Source of the DNA: Amaranthus tricolor
Taxonomy: Eukaryota > Streptophyta > Magnoliopsida > Caryophyllales > Amaranthaceae
Reading direction: 5' to 3'
Length of the DNA: 64,000 nucleotides
NCBI RefSeq assembly: GCF_026212465.1
Contig: NC_080053.1
Span: 19,629,273 to 19,693,272 of the forward strand
Shown: one piece after another, positions 10,588 to 21,935 of the stretch
Position numbering within the stretch: the first letter of the stretch is position 1
Layout of the letters: every line of letters begins with the position of its first letter
Position numbers and translations under genes: made by a program
Notes under the pieces: model-generated
Told to the model about the DNA's origin: nothing
Database searches by the model: none
What the model saw: the letters and a program-made list of their open reading frames with translations, nothing else

Positions 10588-13500
10588 TTAGGTTGTGGGA
10601 TCACCGATGCCTAACTTGCATAAAGTGCTATTGAAGACCTCTGATGAAACTGCTTTTGTGAGAATGTCAGCCAATTGGTCTTTAGATCTAGTGAAAGGGA
10701 GACGGATGACCTTGCTTTCTAGTTTCTCCTTGATAAAGTGTCGATCAATCTCTACATGTTTCGTTCGGTCATGTTGGACAGGATTTTCAGAGATGCTTAT
10801 CGCTGCTTTGTTATCACAATATAGAAGGCTTGCCCGTGTCTGGTGAAAGCCAAGCTCTCCTAGAAGTTTCCTGATCACAGAATCTCTGTAACCCCTTTTG
10901 CTATCCCTCTGAACTCTGCTTCAGCACTGGAGAGAGCAACCACCTTGCTTCAGCACTGGAGAGAGCAACCACCTTCTGTTTCTTACTCTTCCAAGTGACT
11001 AGATTACCCCATACGAGAGTGAAGTATCCCGAGGTAGACTTTCTGTCGTCCCGATCACCAGCCCAATCTACATCTGTGTAACCAATAAGATCAAGATTAT
11101 CATTCTTTGAGTAGAAAACTCCTTTATTACTGGTTCCCTTTAAGTATCTCAGGATCCTCAGGACTGCTGCCATGTGTCCCACTTGAGGTCGATGCATGAA
11201 CTTACTTACAATCCCCACTGCATAGGCAATATCTGGTCTCGTGTAGGATAAGTAGATCAGTTTTCCCACCATCCTTCTATAACGATCTTGATCTGTTGCT
11301 TCTGCCCCCTCAACGATTTGTAGACCATGATTAGCTACCATCGGAGTATATGCTGGCTTGCAGTCCAACATGCCTGTTTCTGCTAAGAGATCTAAAATGT
11401 ACTTTCTCTGATTGATGAATATCCCCTTCCTTGATCTTAGAACCTCTATTCCAAGGAAGTATTTCAGTTGTCCCAAATCCTTCATCTCAAACTCTTGGAA
11501 TAATTTTCTCCTGAGTCGATCAATTTCCTTGGAGTCGTTTTCGGTAATCACCATATCGTCTACATAGATCACGAGGCATGTAATTTGGTTTCCACTCCTC
11601 CTGAGAAATAGAGTATGGTCTGAGTTGCTCTGTTTGTAGCCAAATCTCTTTATTGCTGTAGTGAACCTCCCAAACCACGCCCTAGGGGATTGTTTCAAGC
11701 CGTATAGTGCCCTTTTTAGTCGACACCCCTCTCCTTGGCTATATTTATCTGAGTACCCGGGTGGTGGCTTCATGTATACCTCTTCTTCAATCTCTCTATG
11801 TAGGAAAGCATTTTTTACATCAAATTGAAACAGAGGCCATTCTTTATTTGCTGCTACTGAGAAGAGAACTCGAATGGTATCGATTTTAGCCATTGGTGAG
11901 AATGTTTCCGAGTAGTCTACCCTATAAGTGTGTGTGTATCCTTTTGCAACAAGCCTTGCTTTATACCTCTCAATGGTTCCATCAGCATGATAATTGACTG
12001 AGAAAACCCATTTACAACCAACCGTCTTCTTATCACCTGGTAATCTGCACTTCTCCCACGTTCCGTTTTTCTGGAGAGCCATGATCTCTTCGTCCATAGC
12101 TTGCTTCCACTTTGGTTCTTGGAGAGCTTCTTCAGTGGTTTTCGGAATAGTACTGGAATAAAGAGATGCATTGAAGGCAACAGCTGTGTGTGATAGTTGT
12201 TCATCACCTGGTCTACCAATAGGATATCGGGATCTCTGGGATTCATACTCAGGATCATACCTCTTAGGGGGCATTCCTCTTGTACTTCGAGGGGGCAAAT
12301 TATATTTCCTGGGGACAACAACACTACTTGGCACAATATAGTCTGTGGAAGTATCAATGAAAGGAGTAGTAGGACTTGGTGTTACCTCTCGTTCGGCCGG
12401 ATGCTCAGGGACTGGAGTAGTAGTCTGAGGAGATGATTCAGGAACAATGTCAGTGGCAATATCGGTAGTAGTGCCTACTTGCTCTTTGGGAGCTCGACTG
12501 TTAGCCAAGGGATGAGTCAACCAGCTGAGATCCTCACTCATAATCTTCCCCTGAGATCGAGGTTGGGTGTAGTAGGGAGATTGTTCAAAGAAGTCACAGT
12601 CCATGGTGGTATAAAGTTTGTTATCGACAGGGTCATAACATCGATAGCCCTTTTGTGTAGTGCCATACCCAAGAAACACACATTTGACTGCCCGTGGTTC
12701 AAACTTTGTTCGGACTCTAGATGGAAGATGGACATACACAACACACCCAAAGATGCGAGGAGGAAGGGAGTGAGACGAGGGAACAGGAGTAAAGGTATTG
12801 AGTATGGCAAGAGGAGTTTGGAATTTGAGGATTTTTTGTGGGGATTCGGTTGGTGAGATAGGTGGCAGTAGCAATAGCCTCAGGCCAAAAATGGACAGGT
12901 ACATAAGTGTTAAACATGAGAGCCCATGCTATTTCAAGAAGGGTACGATTTTTGCGTTCAGTGACCCCATTTTGTTGGGGAGTGTCGGGGCAAGATGTTT
13001 GATGAATAAGACCATGTTCAAGAAAAAACTGTTTCATTACAAGAGAGATATATTCACCACCATTATCTGAGCGAAGGATTTTAGGTCTTGTATGGAACTA
13101 AGTGAGAATCAGGTTATAGTAATTTACAAAGACATCAAAAACCTCAGATTTGTGTTTTAAAAAGTAAACCCAGCACATACGAGAACAATCATCGATAAAT
13201 AACACAAAATATGAAAAACCATGAGAGTCAGTATGTGGGGCTGGGCCCCATACATCAGAATGTACTATATCAAAGGGTTTGGGAGCACGAGTATTACTGA
13301 GAAAATAAGAATGTTTATGACTCTTAGCTAGTACACAAGTTTCACAATCTAGAGATTTAGTACAACTATTAAGAGAAGGAAAAAGTTGTTTTAGATAACC
13401 TAAGGATGGATGACCTAAACGACGATGCCAAGTCCTCAATTGGTGAGCAGGAGATCCATGAGCAAGCATTGCACCACCATTTTAAATCACCTCATCGACA

Positions 13501-15131
13501 TAGTATAGTCCACCTCGTTCAGTACCACGCCCAAAGATCGTCCCCGTCTGAGCATCCTGTACAATACAATTTTCAGAGGTTAAAGTCATAGTACATTTTA
13601 AGTCCTTGGTTAACTGACTAACGGACAATAATTTATGAGACAAACAGGGAATTAACAAGCAATTTTTAAGATGAAGAGAAGGAGAAATATTGACTGCTCC
13701 AGCTTGGGCAACCGGTACACACTCCCCATTAGTCGTTTGGATGTGTGTTCGGGTAGTAGGGTGGGTGGATAAAAAATCACTGTGATCAAAGGTCATCGTA
13801 TCGGTCGTCCCACAGTCAAATATCCATTGAGAAGTAGTGTTATGATTAAGAAGGCTTTGTGAATGAGTGTGTTGTGGGCTAGAAGAGCCATTGGGCTTGG
13901 AGTGTGATATTGGGCCGAAGTATGATGGGCTGGGGGGTTGTGAGGTGAGTTTTAGGGTTTTGGTATTATATAAAGGGTGTTTGGGGCATTCCATGGGTTG
14001 CTTCCCTTTCCCTTCCCCCTGTTTGACGGATGTGGTGTCTCTCTCTCTTTGTTTTTGTTTCTCACCATTGTTGTCTACCTGTTCATTAGTTGTTGTTGCC
14101 TCTTCTTCCCCCTTGCTCCATCCCCCTATTCCTTCTAATCTCTGACATGATGTTGATTGATCGGCAGTGCTAAGGTTAGCCTTGCCGCCGGTCCGGCTTG
14201 CCGGTGCCTTGGCGGCGGCTTTCCTTTTCTGTAGATCGTCCCACCACTCGGGGTATCCCACAAGTTTGAAGCATGCTTCCTTTGTATGCCGGGACCCTCC
14301 ACAGTAAGTGCACCGGAGTTTTGTCCGGTCATCTTCTTCTCGGCTTTTCTGGAGTGTTTTGTTTCTCGTGGCCAATCCCGATCCAATCTCTGAGGGATTT
14401 GTTCCCCAAGATGAGGCGCCATTCATAATTCTCCGGCGTGATATTTCTCGTCTGATTGTAGCATAGGTCGTCTCTACCGTCGGTAAGGGTTCACGGTTGA
14501 GAATTTATCTCCTTTCTTTGTCAAGACTGTCGTGTATCCCGGTGAGGAATTGGTGCTGTCTCTGTATGTACCTATTGAACTCTGTTATGTCCTTTGAGCA
14601 TGTCATTGGGTTTGGCATTCTCCGGTCAATCTCTTTCCACAGCATGTTCAGTTTACCATAGTAAATTTCTATAGTGTCATTATCTTGTTTCGTCGTCGCT
14701 GCCTTGGAACTAAGATCAAATATCTGAAGTTCATCCCTTCCACATCCCAAAAGGCTTTCGATTCCTAGCCATAGACTTTGTGTTGTCGTATAGTCCAGGA
14801 ACTGATTAACAATTTCCCCATCTATATTCTCAATTATCCATGAAATGACCATGGCATCTCTTTGTTCCCACTGAGCGTAATTTAGGTCTGATGGGGTTGG
14901 AGGGACGGCGGTGATGTGGCTGAGCCGCCCTCGACCTCCAATGGCGACGTGCATTAATTTGCACCATTTCGTATAGTTTTGATATGTTAGTTTCTCAGAA
15001 ATTTTAACAGAGGTAAAGTTTTCTGGTTGGTTATTTGTTTTGTTGAGTCTTTGAAACATTTGAAACATCTGTTCCAATTGTTCCATGGACATTGGGGTAT
15101 TTGGTGTTTGTTCTTCTGGAAAATCAGCCAT
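10588..15131 (-). pseudogene. copia B gag-pol polyprotein, interrupted
   Basis: The start is the ATG at 15131. In order on the minus strand: gag, a CCHC knuckle (CTYCGGSRHTKEAC) at about 14310, a protease-like FDCGTTDTM at about 13800, GAG-pre-integrase HRRLGHPS, integrase with HSDVWGP and NGVTERKN, reverse transcriptase with YVDDM at 11552-11566, and RNase H ending at the stop at 10588. Lesions include in-frame stops at about 14505, 13482 and 13098, a frame change at about 12820, and an exact 29-bp tandem duplication (10918-10946 and 10947-10975) that shifts the frame inside RNase H. The protease triad reads DCG where most copia elements have DSG or DTG. Confidence 0.92.
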
Positions 15132-15195
15132 TTACAGGTAAGATACGGTAGATGATGAGACCTTCCCGGATCTAAATCCTAAGGCTCTGATACCA

Positions 15196-15374
15196 TGAAG
15201 ATTTGATGATTATTAAAAGATTTTGTTCATGTAAAAATACAGTTTTTCTCTTATGTTATTATTGCAGAGTAACTTCTTATATATATATACATTAGCACTG
15301 TTTTATAAAGAAACTGAATATAAATAACTGCCTAATATTATGTAACTGCTAAATATGAGAAATTCTTTCCCATA
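15196..15374 (-). repeat. 5' LTR of copia B
   Basis: 179 bp, ending at the primer-binding site. The outer end reads TATGGGAAAG on the minus strand, so the usual TG start may have mutated. It contains TATATATATA near 15280, a possible TATA element. Confidence 0.85.
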
Positions 15375-15543
15375 GTTATTTTCTGTAATCTTCTATCTTT
15401 GGTAATGTTCTATCTTTGGTAACTAGGTGTTTTAGGTAAGTAGGTCTTTTGGGGCTGAAGGGCATTGTATATATTCTCCAATACAGAGCAATACAAACCA
15501 CGGGATTTTCTCTTCCAAACTCTTTCTCATTCTTATCTTAACA
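15375..15543 (+). repeat. 5' LTR remnant of copia C
   Basis: Aligns to the 3' LTR from TTCTGTAATCTTCT onward, with about three substitutions in 163 bp, and ends TTAACA before the primer-binding site. It contains a tandem GGTAATGTTCTATCTTTGG-type repeat, also present in the 3' LTR. Confidence 0.88.
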
Positions 15544-15705
15544 TGGTATCATGAGCCTCTCTAAATTAGAGACAATTTTTTAATTTCAGTTAATGAAAGA
15601 CGTGCTCTTTGATAATTTTTTTTTCTGGTATTTAGTTTCTTTGTGCAACGTGCCGCCTGGGTATTCTCTGCTACTTCATTGTTCTTCTCTGCTATATTTT
15701 TCAAC

Positions 15706-18700
15706 ATGTCCGGTGTTGGTGAAGGTACGCGTGACAAGTCGCCCCCTCCTCCTCCTCCGCGGTCATCTCGGTATGAGCCCTTCACACCCTATTATTTGGA
15801 TCCCTCTGTTGATACGGGTACCGTTATTTGTCCTGTTTTATTGAAAGGCAATAATTATGATGAATGGTTGCGTTCAATTCGTAATAGTTTGCGCGCTAAA
15901 TATAAATTAGGGTTCATTGATGGCTCTATTAAAGAACCTGCTCTTACTTCTTCTGATTATGATCAATGGGGGATTGTTAATTCCATGTTAGTTGCTTGAA
16001 TATATAATACTTTGGATTTGTCCATTCGTAAAACTGTATCTTTACTGACCATGCTTAAGTATTGTGGGATGATCTACGTGATAGATACTCTCTTCGTAAT
16101 GGTCCTCGCATTCATGAATTGAAAGATTTGATTCGTGATTGCAAACAACGTTGTCGTAGTGTGTCAGAATATTATGGTGAAATGCGTACCCTGTGGGAAG
16201 AGTTATCTAGTGCTGTTAAGAAACCTTCTTGTACTTGTTCCGCTGCACATGAATATGCTGAACTTTTAGAGAATGAAAAGTTACATCAATTCTTGTTAGG
16301 TCTTGACCCTAAAAAATATCGTGATGTTGCTCAATCATTGTTATTGATGGATCCCTTACCTTCAGTTTCTTATGCACATGGGAAAGAACTTTCTGCTGAA
16401 TGCCACCAAACTGTGAGTGATGTTCATAAGACTCGCTCCGACACTGTTGGTTTTGCTGTTGATGGTATCTCTTCTAATCGTGGTGCTTATAGTGATCCTC
16501 GTATGTGCACCCATTGTGGGCGTAAGGGTCATGAAAAGGAGAAATGTTTTGAGATTATTGGTTATCCAGAGTGGCTGGTACAGGTGGCCGTGGTGGCCGT
16601 GGGAGTGGGTAGACTGCAGGTTGTGGTAAGGGCCGAGCTAGCAGTGGCCGTGGTCGTGGTAATAACTTTGCAGGTTCAGATGATACCACACGCCAGCAGC
16701 CTTCTTCCGGCGCACAATCTAATGTGGATCGCTCCAGTCTGCCTTCCCTTACCGACTCTCAATTTCAGCAACTTCTTGCCGCATTAGCTTCTTCCAAGAC
16801 ATCGACCTCTACTCCGAAGTTACATGGTAAGGCTATTCTTAATCAATGGGTTATTGATACAAGTGCCTCCAATCATATGTCTGGTAACCTTAATTTATTT
16901 TTTCAAATTTATGATATTGCTTCGGAGCTCGTTGGTCTTCCTAATGGTAAACATATTACTGCTACTAAGGAGGGTCGTGTGAAAATTGGTGCTGATTTGT
17001 TTCTAGATAATGTACTTTATGTGCCTGCTCTTACCTGTAATTTAATGTTTCTAGAAATATTTGTTGCTCATTATTTTCTTACCATTGTTGATGATTATTC
17101 ACGTTGTACATGGGTTTATTTGATGCTTGGCAAATATGAGGTTAGTCAATTGATTAAGGGAAATTATCAATGATGCCCTTGTACTATTGAAAAATTACAA
17201 TGGTACCCAACTGCATTTCAGTGGTACCCCCCTAATTATATGGTAATTACAACCGTGACCTTAATGATGAATTTTCCGTTAAATGTCCGTTAAATTTGGA
17301 ATTTAACCTAACCATGGTTAGTTTCTTCATCTTCTTCCCTTTTCTCTTTCATGGCTGCTCTTCTTCCATGGCTGCTCTCCTCTCTTTCATTCCCATTTCG
17401 AATTTCTTCCACTTTTTAACTCAATATTAAAATAATTTTAGAAAAATTAGATTAAGGAGTAGGAAAATTGCTATTAGAATCGAACCAGCATTATGGAAAA
17501 TTCAAAGGAGGTAGACCGCCTGAGGAAAGAACAGGAAGATGTTGTGACGGAAATTAATAAACTTCAAACTTCATAATAAATTAATGAAGGAGAGGAGAGC
17601 AGCCATGGAAGAAGAGCAGCCATGAAAGAGAAAAGGGAAGAAGATGAAGAAACTAACCATGGTTAGGTTAAATTCTAAATTTAACGGACATTTAACGGAA
17701 AATTCATCATTAAGGTCACGGTAGTAATTACCATATAATTGGGGGGTACCACTGAAATGCAGTTGGGTACCATTGTAATTTTTCAATAGTACAAGGGCAC
17801 CATTGATAATTTCCCATTGATTAAAGATTTCGTAGCTATGGTCAAAACTCAATTTCATAAGCAAGTAAAAGTGTTACGCAGCGATAATGGACAGGAATTT
17901 TTGTGTTTAAAGGATTTTTATGCTCAACATGGTATGTTGCATCAAACTTCTTGTGTTGATACTCCTCAACAAAATGGTAGAGTTGAGCGTAAACATAAGC
18001 ATGTTCTTAATGTAGCCCGTGCCTTGCGTTTTCAAGCTAATCTGTCCATTGATTTTTGGGGAGAATGTGTGTTAACTGCTTGTCATCTTATCAATAGAAC
18101 TCCCACTCCCGTTTACATGGCAAATCTCCATATGAAGTTCTTTATGGTTCTCCTCCAAATTTGTCCTCTTTGAAAGTCTTTGGTTGTTTGTGTTATGTTG
18201 CTTATCGGCCTCAAGTTAAAGACAAATTTGGTCCCCGTTCTAGGCGTTGTATGTTTGTTGGGTATCCATTTGGACAAAAAGGATGGCGTATGTATGATTT
18301 GGATACTCATGAGTATTTTGTGAGTCGGGATGTGCATTTAGTGGAGCATGTTTTTCCTTAAGCTGCTGTTCCTGTTGGTATGTATCCTCCTTCCAGCTCT
18401 CTTGATGCGTTTTTGTTGCCCACACACCCCAGTGTGTATGATGACGAGGTAGTTAATGTGGGGTGTGCTCCTGCTGATAGTGTCGTGACTTAAGTGCAGT
18501 ATAGTGCTACTGCTGGTTCTGCTGTGGTTGTGCAGACCACGTCTGTTGCTGCTGTGCCGGCGGTGTGGAGCTGTCTGGAGCAGAAGCTGGTTCGGGGCAA
18601 GAGTGCGCAGATTCCAGGGGCAGTTGCGATGGTAACGGTGTGCTTGAACATACTACAGGTGATGCTCTTGGTCGTGACCAACGTGTGTAAATTCCTTCTT

Positions 18701-20409
18701 CTCGTCTTCGTGGTTTTGTGACTCATGCTATGATTCGCGAAATAGACCCCTCCCCATCCAATGTTGCTTCTCCTGTTTCACAGAGTTCCTCAGGTAAACA
18801 GTTTAACATAGCTTGTTATGTAAATTATGATAAATTCTCTATGAGGCATAAACATTTTTTGGCAGTTATTAATAAGGTGAAAGAGCCTCGCTCGTTCAAA
18901 GAGGCTATTAAAGATGTTGGATGGTGTACAGCTATGAAAGAAGAGGTAGATGCTCTGTAACGTAATGGTACTTGGACTCTGGAGGACTTGCCTCCGGGCA
19001 AGAAGGCCATTGACAGTGGTTGGGTGTATCGCGTTAAATATCGCTCAAATGGTGTTGTTGAGCGGTTGAAAGCACGTCTTGTGGTTTATGGCAATCGCCA
19101 AGTAGCAGGTATTGATTATAATGAAACATTTGCTCCTGTAGCTTAAATGGGTACTGTACGTTCATTTCTTGCTGTTGCACGTAACTGGGATGTGCATCAA
19201 ATGGATGTTTGTAATGCTTTTCTTCATGAAGATTTGGATAAGGAGGTTTTTATGCATCTACCTCCAGGTTATACTAGTCCTGCGCCTGGAAAGGTGTTTC
19301 GGTTGCGTAAATCTTTGTATGGGTTACGTCAAGTTCCTCATCAATGGTTTACAAAGCTTTCTGATGCTCTCCACAAATTTGGGTTTGTTCAGTCATATGC
19401 TGATTATTCATTGTTTTGTTACCAACAAAATGATATTGCTCTTCATGTTCTTGTTTATGTGGATGACCTCATTATTGCTGGTTCTTGTTCTGCTAGTATT
19501 GATCGATTCAAGACATATTTGAATACTTGCTTTAATATGAAAGATCTTGGTGTCTTGAAATATTTTCTTGGTATAGAGGTTGCTCGTGGTCCTAATGGTT
19601 TGTTTCTTTCTCAAAGCAAGTATGCCTTAAATGTTCTTACTGAAGCAGGTATGTTGGGTTGTAAACCTATTGATACTCCTATGGAGCAAAATCATCGTCT
19701 TGCGCATGTGGAAGGACATCCATTCGAACATCCTGATCGATATAGAAGGTTTGTAGGTCGTTTGGTGTATTTATCTGTTACTCGTCCTGAATTGAGTTAC
19801 TCTGTGCATATTTTGGCTCAGTTTCTGAGTAATCCCCAGGTTGCTCATTGGGATGCTGCTCTACGCGTGTTGCGTTATATTAAAGGTTATCCTGGTCAGG
19901 GTATCTTGTTGAGTAAAAGTGCTTTGCAGTTGAATGCTTTTTGTGATAGTGATTGGGCAGCGTGTCCATTGACTCGTCGATCTTTGACTGGATATATTGT
20001 TTTGCTTGGTACGTCTCCTGTGTCTTGGAAGACTAAGAAGCAACCTACTGTCTACCGATCTTCTTCGGAAGCTAAGTATCGTGCTATGGCTGTTACAACG
20101 TGTGAATTAAAGTGGTTAAAATCACTATTGCGGTCTCTTGGTGTGTTGCACTCTGTGCCCATGAAATTATTTTGTGATAGTCAATCAGCCCTTCACATTG
20201 CTAAAAATCCTGTTTTTCATGAACGTACTAAGCATATAGAGAATGATTGTCATCTTGTTCGTGATGCGTTAAAAGCCAACACTATTTCCGCTTCTTATGT
20301 TCCTACTGGTCATCAGTTGGCAGATATTTTGACAAAAGCAATTGGTCGTCAGTCGTTTTGTTTTTTGTGTCGCAAGTTGGGCATATGTGACTTACATGCG
20401 CCAACTTGA
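15706..20409 (+). pseudogene. copia C gag-pol polyprotein, heavily damaged
   Basis: The start is the ATG at 15706 (MSGVGEGTRDK), downstream of an in-frame ATG at 15643. Recognisable pieces: gag; a CCHC knuckle at 16507-16550 (CTHCGRKGHEKEKC); a protease remnant at about 16850 (VIDTSASNHMSG, the glycine after DT replaced by serine); integrase from HYFLTIVDDYSRC to NGRVERKH; reverse transcriptase with YVDDL at about 19456; and RNase H ending with a normal stop at 20409. Lesions: stops at 15997-15999, 18958-18960 and 19144-19146; frameshifts near 16050, 16580 and 18110; an internal deletion at about 17046 that joins protease directly to mid-integrase; and the MITE at 17158-17815. Confidence 0.92.
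17149..17824. mobile_element. MULE-type MITE inserted in copia C integrase
   Basis: A 658-bp element (17158-17815) bounded by a perfect 9-bp target duplication ATTGATTAA (17149-17157 and 17816-17824), the length typical of Mutator-like elements. The terminal inverted repeats are about 233 bp each (17158-17391 and 17583-17815), begin GGGAAATTATCAATG and differ at only a few positions. The centre is about 190 bp and non-coding. Removing the element and one duplication copy makes the integrase frame continuous (LIK into DFVAMV), confirming the insertion point. Confidence 0.95.
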
Positions 20410-20416
20410 GGGGGAG

Positions 20417-20616
20417 TGTTTGGATATATATTGTGTATATTTAGTTTGTAATCTTCTGTAATCTTCTACCTTTGGTAATGTTCTATCTTTGGTAACTAGG
20501 TGTTTTAGGTAAGTAGGTCTTTTAGGGCTCAAGGGCATTGTATATATTCTCCAATACAGAGCAATACAAACCACGGGATTTTCTCTTCCAAACTCTTTCT
20601 CATTCTTATCTTAACA
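20417..20616 (+). repeat. 3' LTR of copia C
   Basis: 200 bp, starts TGTTTGG directly after the polypurine tract and ends TTAACA. It supplies the intact LTR sequence used to recognise the truncated 5' copy. Confidence 0.92.
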
Positions 20617-21104
20617 CTTATCACGATGAGGTCACCATCGAAGAGAACCCCTCAACTTGAGTTTCGTCTAGCCTATAAGGTCCCCATGAAGAAAAAAACT
20701 ACAAAAGAAAACATATTACAAAAGGTAGAAAACACAAACATATTAACACAATACTATTTAGGAAGACAAAATTAACCAAACTACAAATGGACAAAAATTA
20801 CTAAGACAACACTTAATATATCGACTTATGTATAATTAAAAATTATAAAAAGTTGATATTAACAATCTTTACATCAAAACGAAACAAATAAGATCCCACA
20901 TGACTATGTTTTAACTTATAGATTAATAATAAAATGCAATTTAAGAGTAATAGATGAATAGTATTTCAAAAGTAAATGAGACATTTTAGATGAATAGGAG
21001 GTAGTATTAAATTGAATTAAATGAGTTTAAAATAACTTGCACGCTAACGAAGAGATTTAAAATAACGGGATCACTTAAATTTATACTCCTTTAATCCTTT
21101 GAGA
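20617..21104. other. intergenic DNA with a Stowaway-like relic
   Basis: No gene. The segment 20800-21005 resembles the interior and right end of the 9831-10088 Stowaway in order (TATAATTAAAAATTATAAAAA, TTGATATTAACAA, ACGAAACAAATAAGATCCCACAT, then AGATGAATAGGAGG). It appears to be a decayed member of the same group without clean termini. Confidence 0.5.
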
Positions 21105-21447
21105 TGCTACAACATAATTTGTTTTTAGTAGATATATTTAGCGATATTTAATTTAAATATCACTACTTTAAATTTCTAATACTATAAGTGGATTTAGTGA
21201 AAATTATTAAATCCTTTAGCAGCATATAAAAAATCATACTAAAGCTTTTCGTGACATAGCTACTAGTGATATTTCTCATTAATGTCACTATAGACTATAA
21301 TAACAATTATATATGCCACTAAAGGTCAAATAAAATGTCACTAAATCACTTTATAGTGGAACTTAAAATAAAAATCAACAATTATTATACTAAAGATAAA
21401 TGTCTCTAAATTCAATGTCGCGAAAAGTTAAATTTGTTGTAGTGAGA
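21102..21447. mobile_element. CACTA-like non-autonomous element
   Basis: A 340-bp element (21105-21444). The right end, inverted, reads CACTACAACAAATTT and the left end TGCTACAACATAATTT; 3-bp AGA duplications flank both sides (21102-21104 and 21445-21447). CACTA elements make 3-bp duplications. The interior carries several copies of TTTAGTGACATT-like and TCACTA motifs in both orientations, like subterminal transposase sites. It is non-coding. Confidence 0.7.
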
Positions 21448-21582
21448 CGAAACTTATGGTGAGAGAAAATATTAGTATCAGATGCGACGACTTTTGCGAT
21501 GCAGGCGAGGGAAATATTCCAGCACAAAAACACGATGAATATTGCGATGAAATCCTATTTAGCAACGAAGCATATAGCAACG

Positions 21583-21928
21583 TGTTAGAATTAATATGCG
21601 GAAGTTGTAGTGGATTATTGATTTTGATTAATAAATATTGAAGATGCTAGTATGAAAAATAAAGAGGAGAGTTGATGGCTTTTGTGAAAAAAGGTTTTTT
21701 GTATTATGTGGCTTGGTTACAAATGAGAGCATGCAACACATATATATAGTGCTTCTATGTTGGTGCTTTCACCATCATTATGTTTCTAGTCTTTTCAACA
21801 ACTTGTAGATAGTTCTAGACTATTAGCTTTAGGGTGTTAGTCTAGATAGTTCTAGGATATCATAGAATTTTTTTACTTACTTCTTGATACATTACTCCCT
21901 AGATTTTTCTAGATTACATTATTTAACA
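21583..21928 (-). repeat. 3' LTR of copia D
   Basis: 346 bp, TG...CA, at the low-coordinate (3') end of this minus-strand element, next to the polypurine tract. Confidence 0.95.
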
Positions 21929-21935
21929 CTCCCCC

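Larger units (their letters stand above)
10502..15374 (-). mobile_element. Ty1/copia LTR retrotransposon B, 3' LTR truncated
   Basis: A minus-strand element. The 5' LTR is at 15196-15374, the primer-binding site GGCTCTGATACCA (plus-strand view) at 15183-15195, and the polypurine tract at 10576-10586 touches the remaining 74 bp of the 3' LTR (10502-10575). The other roughly 105 bp of the 3' LTR are missing and replaced by unrelated DNA, so there is no target duplication. Protein sequence and LTR length place it in the same lineage as copia F. The right edge abuts a truncated LTR of copia C. Confidence 0.9.
15375..20616 (+). mobile_element. Ty1/copia LTR retrotransposon C, 5' LTR truncated
   Basis: A plus-strand element. 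The 3' LTR is 200 bp (20417-20616, TG...CA). The 5' LTR survives only as 15375-15543; its first roughly 35 bp are missing where it meets copia B. The primer-binding site TGGTATCATGAGCC starts at 15544 and the polypurine tract GGGGAG lies at 20411-20416. The missing target duplication and the junction suggest that B inserted into this LTR and that a deletion then removed the other side. A MULE-type MITE interrupts the integrase. Confidence 0.9.
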
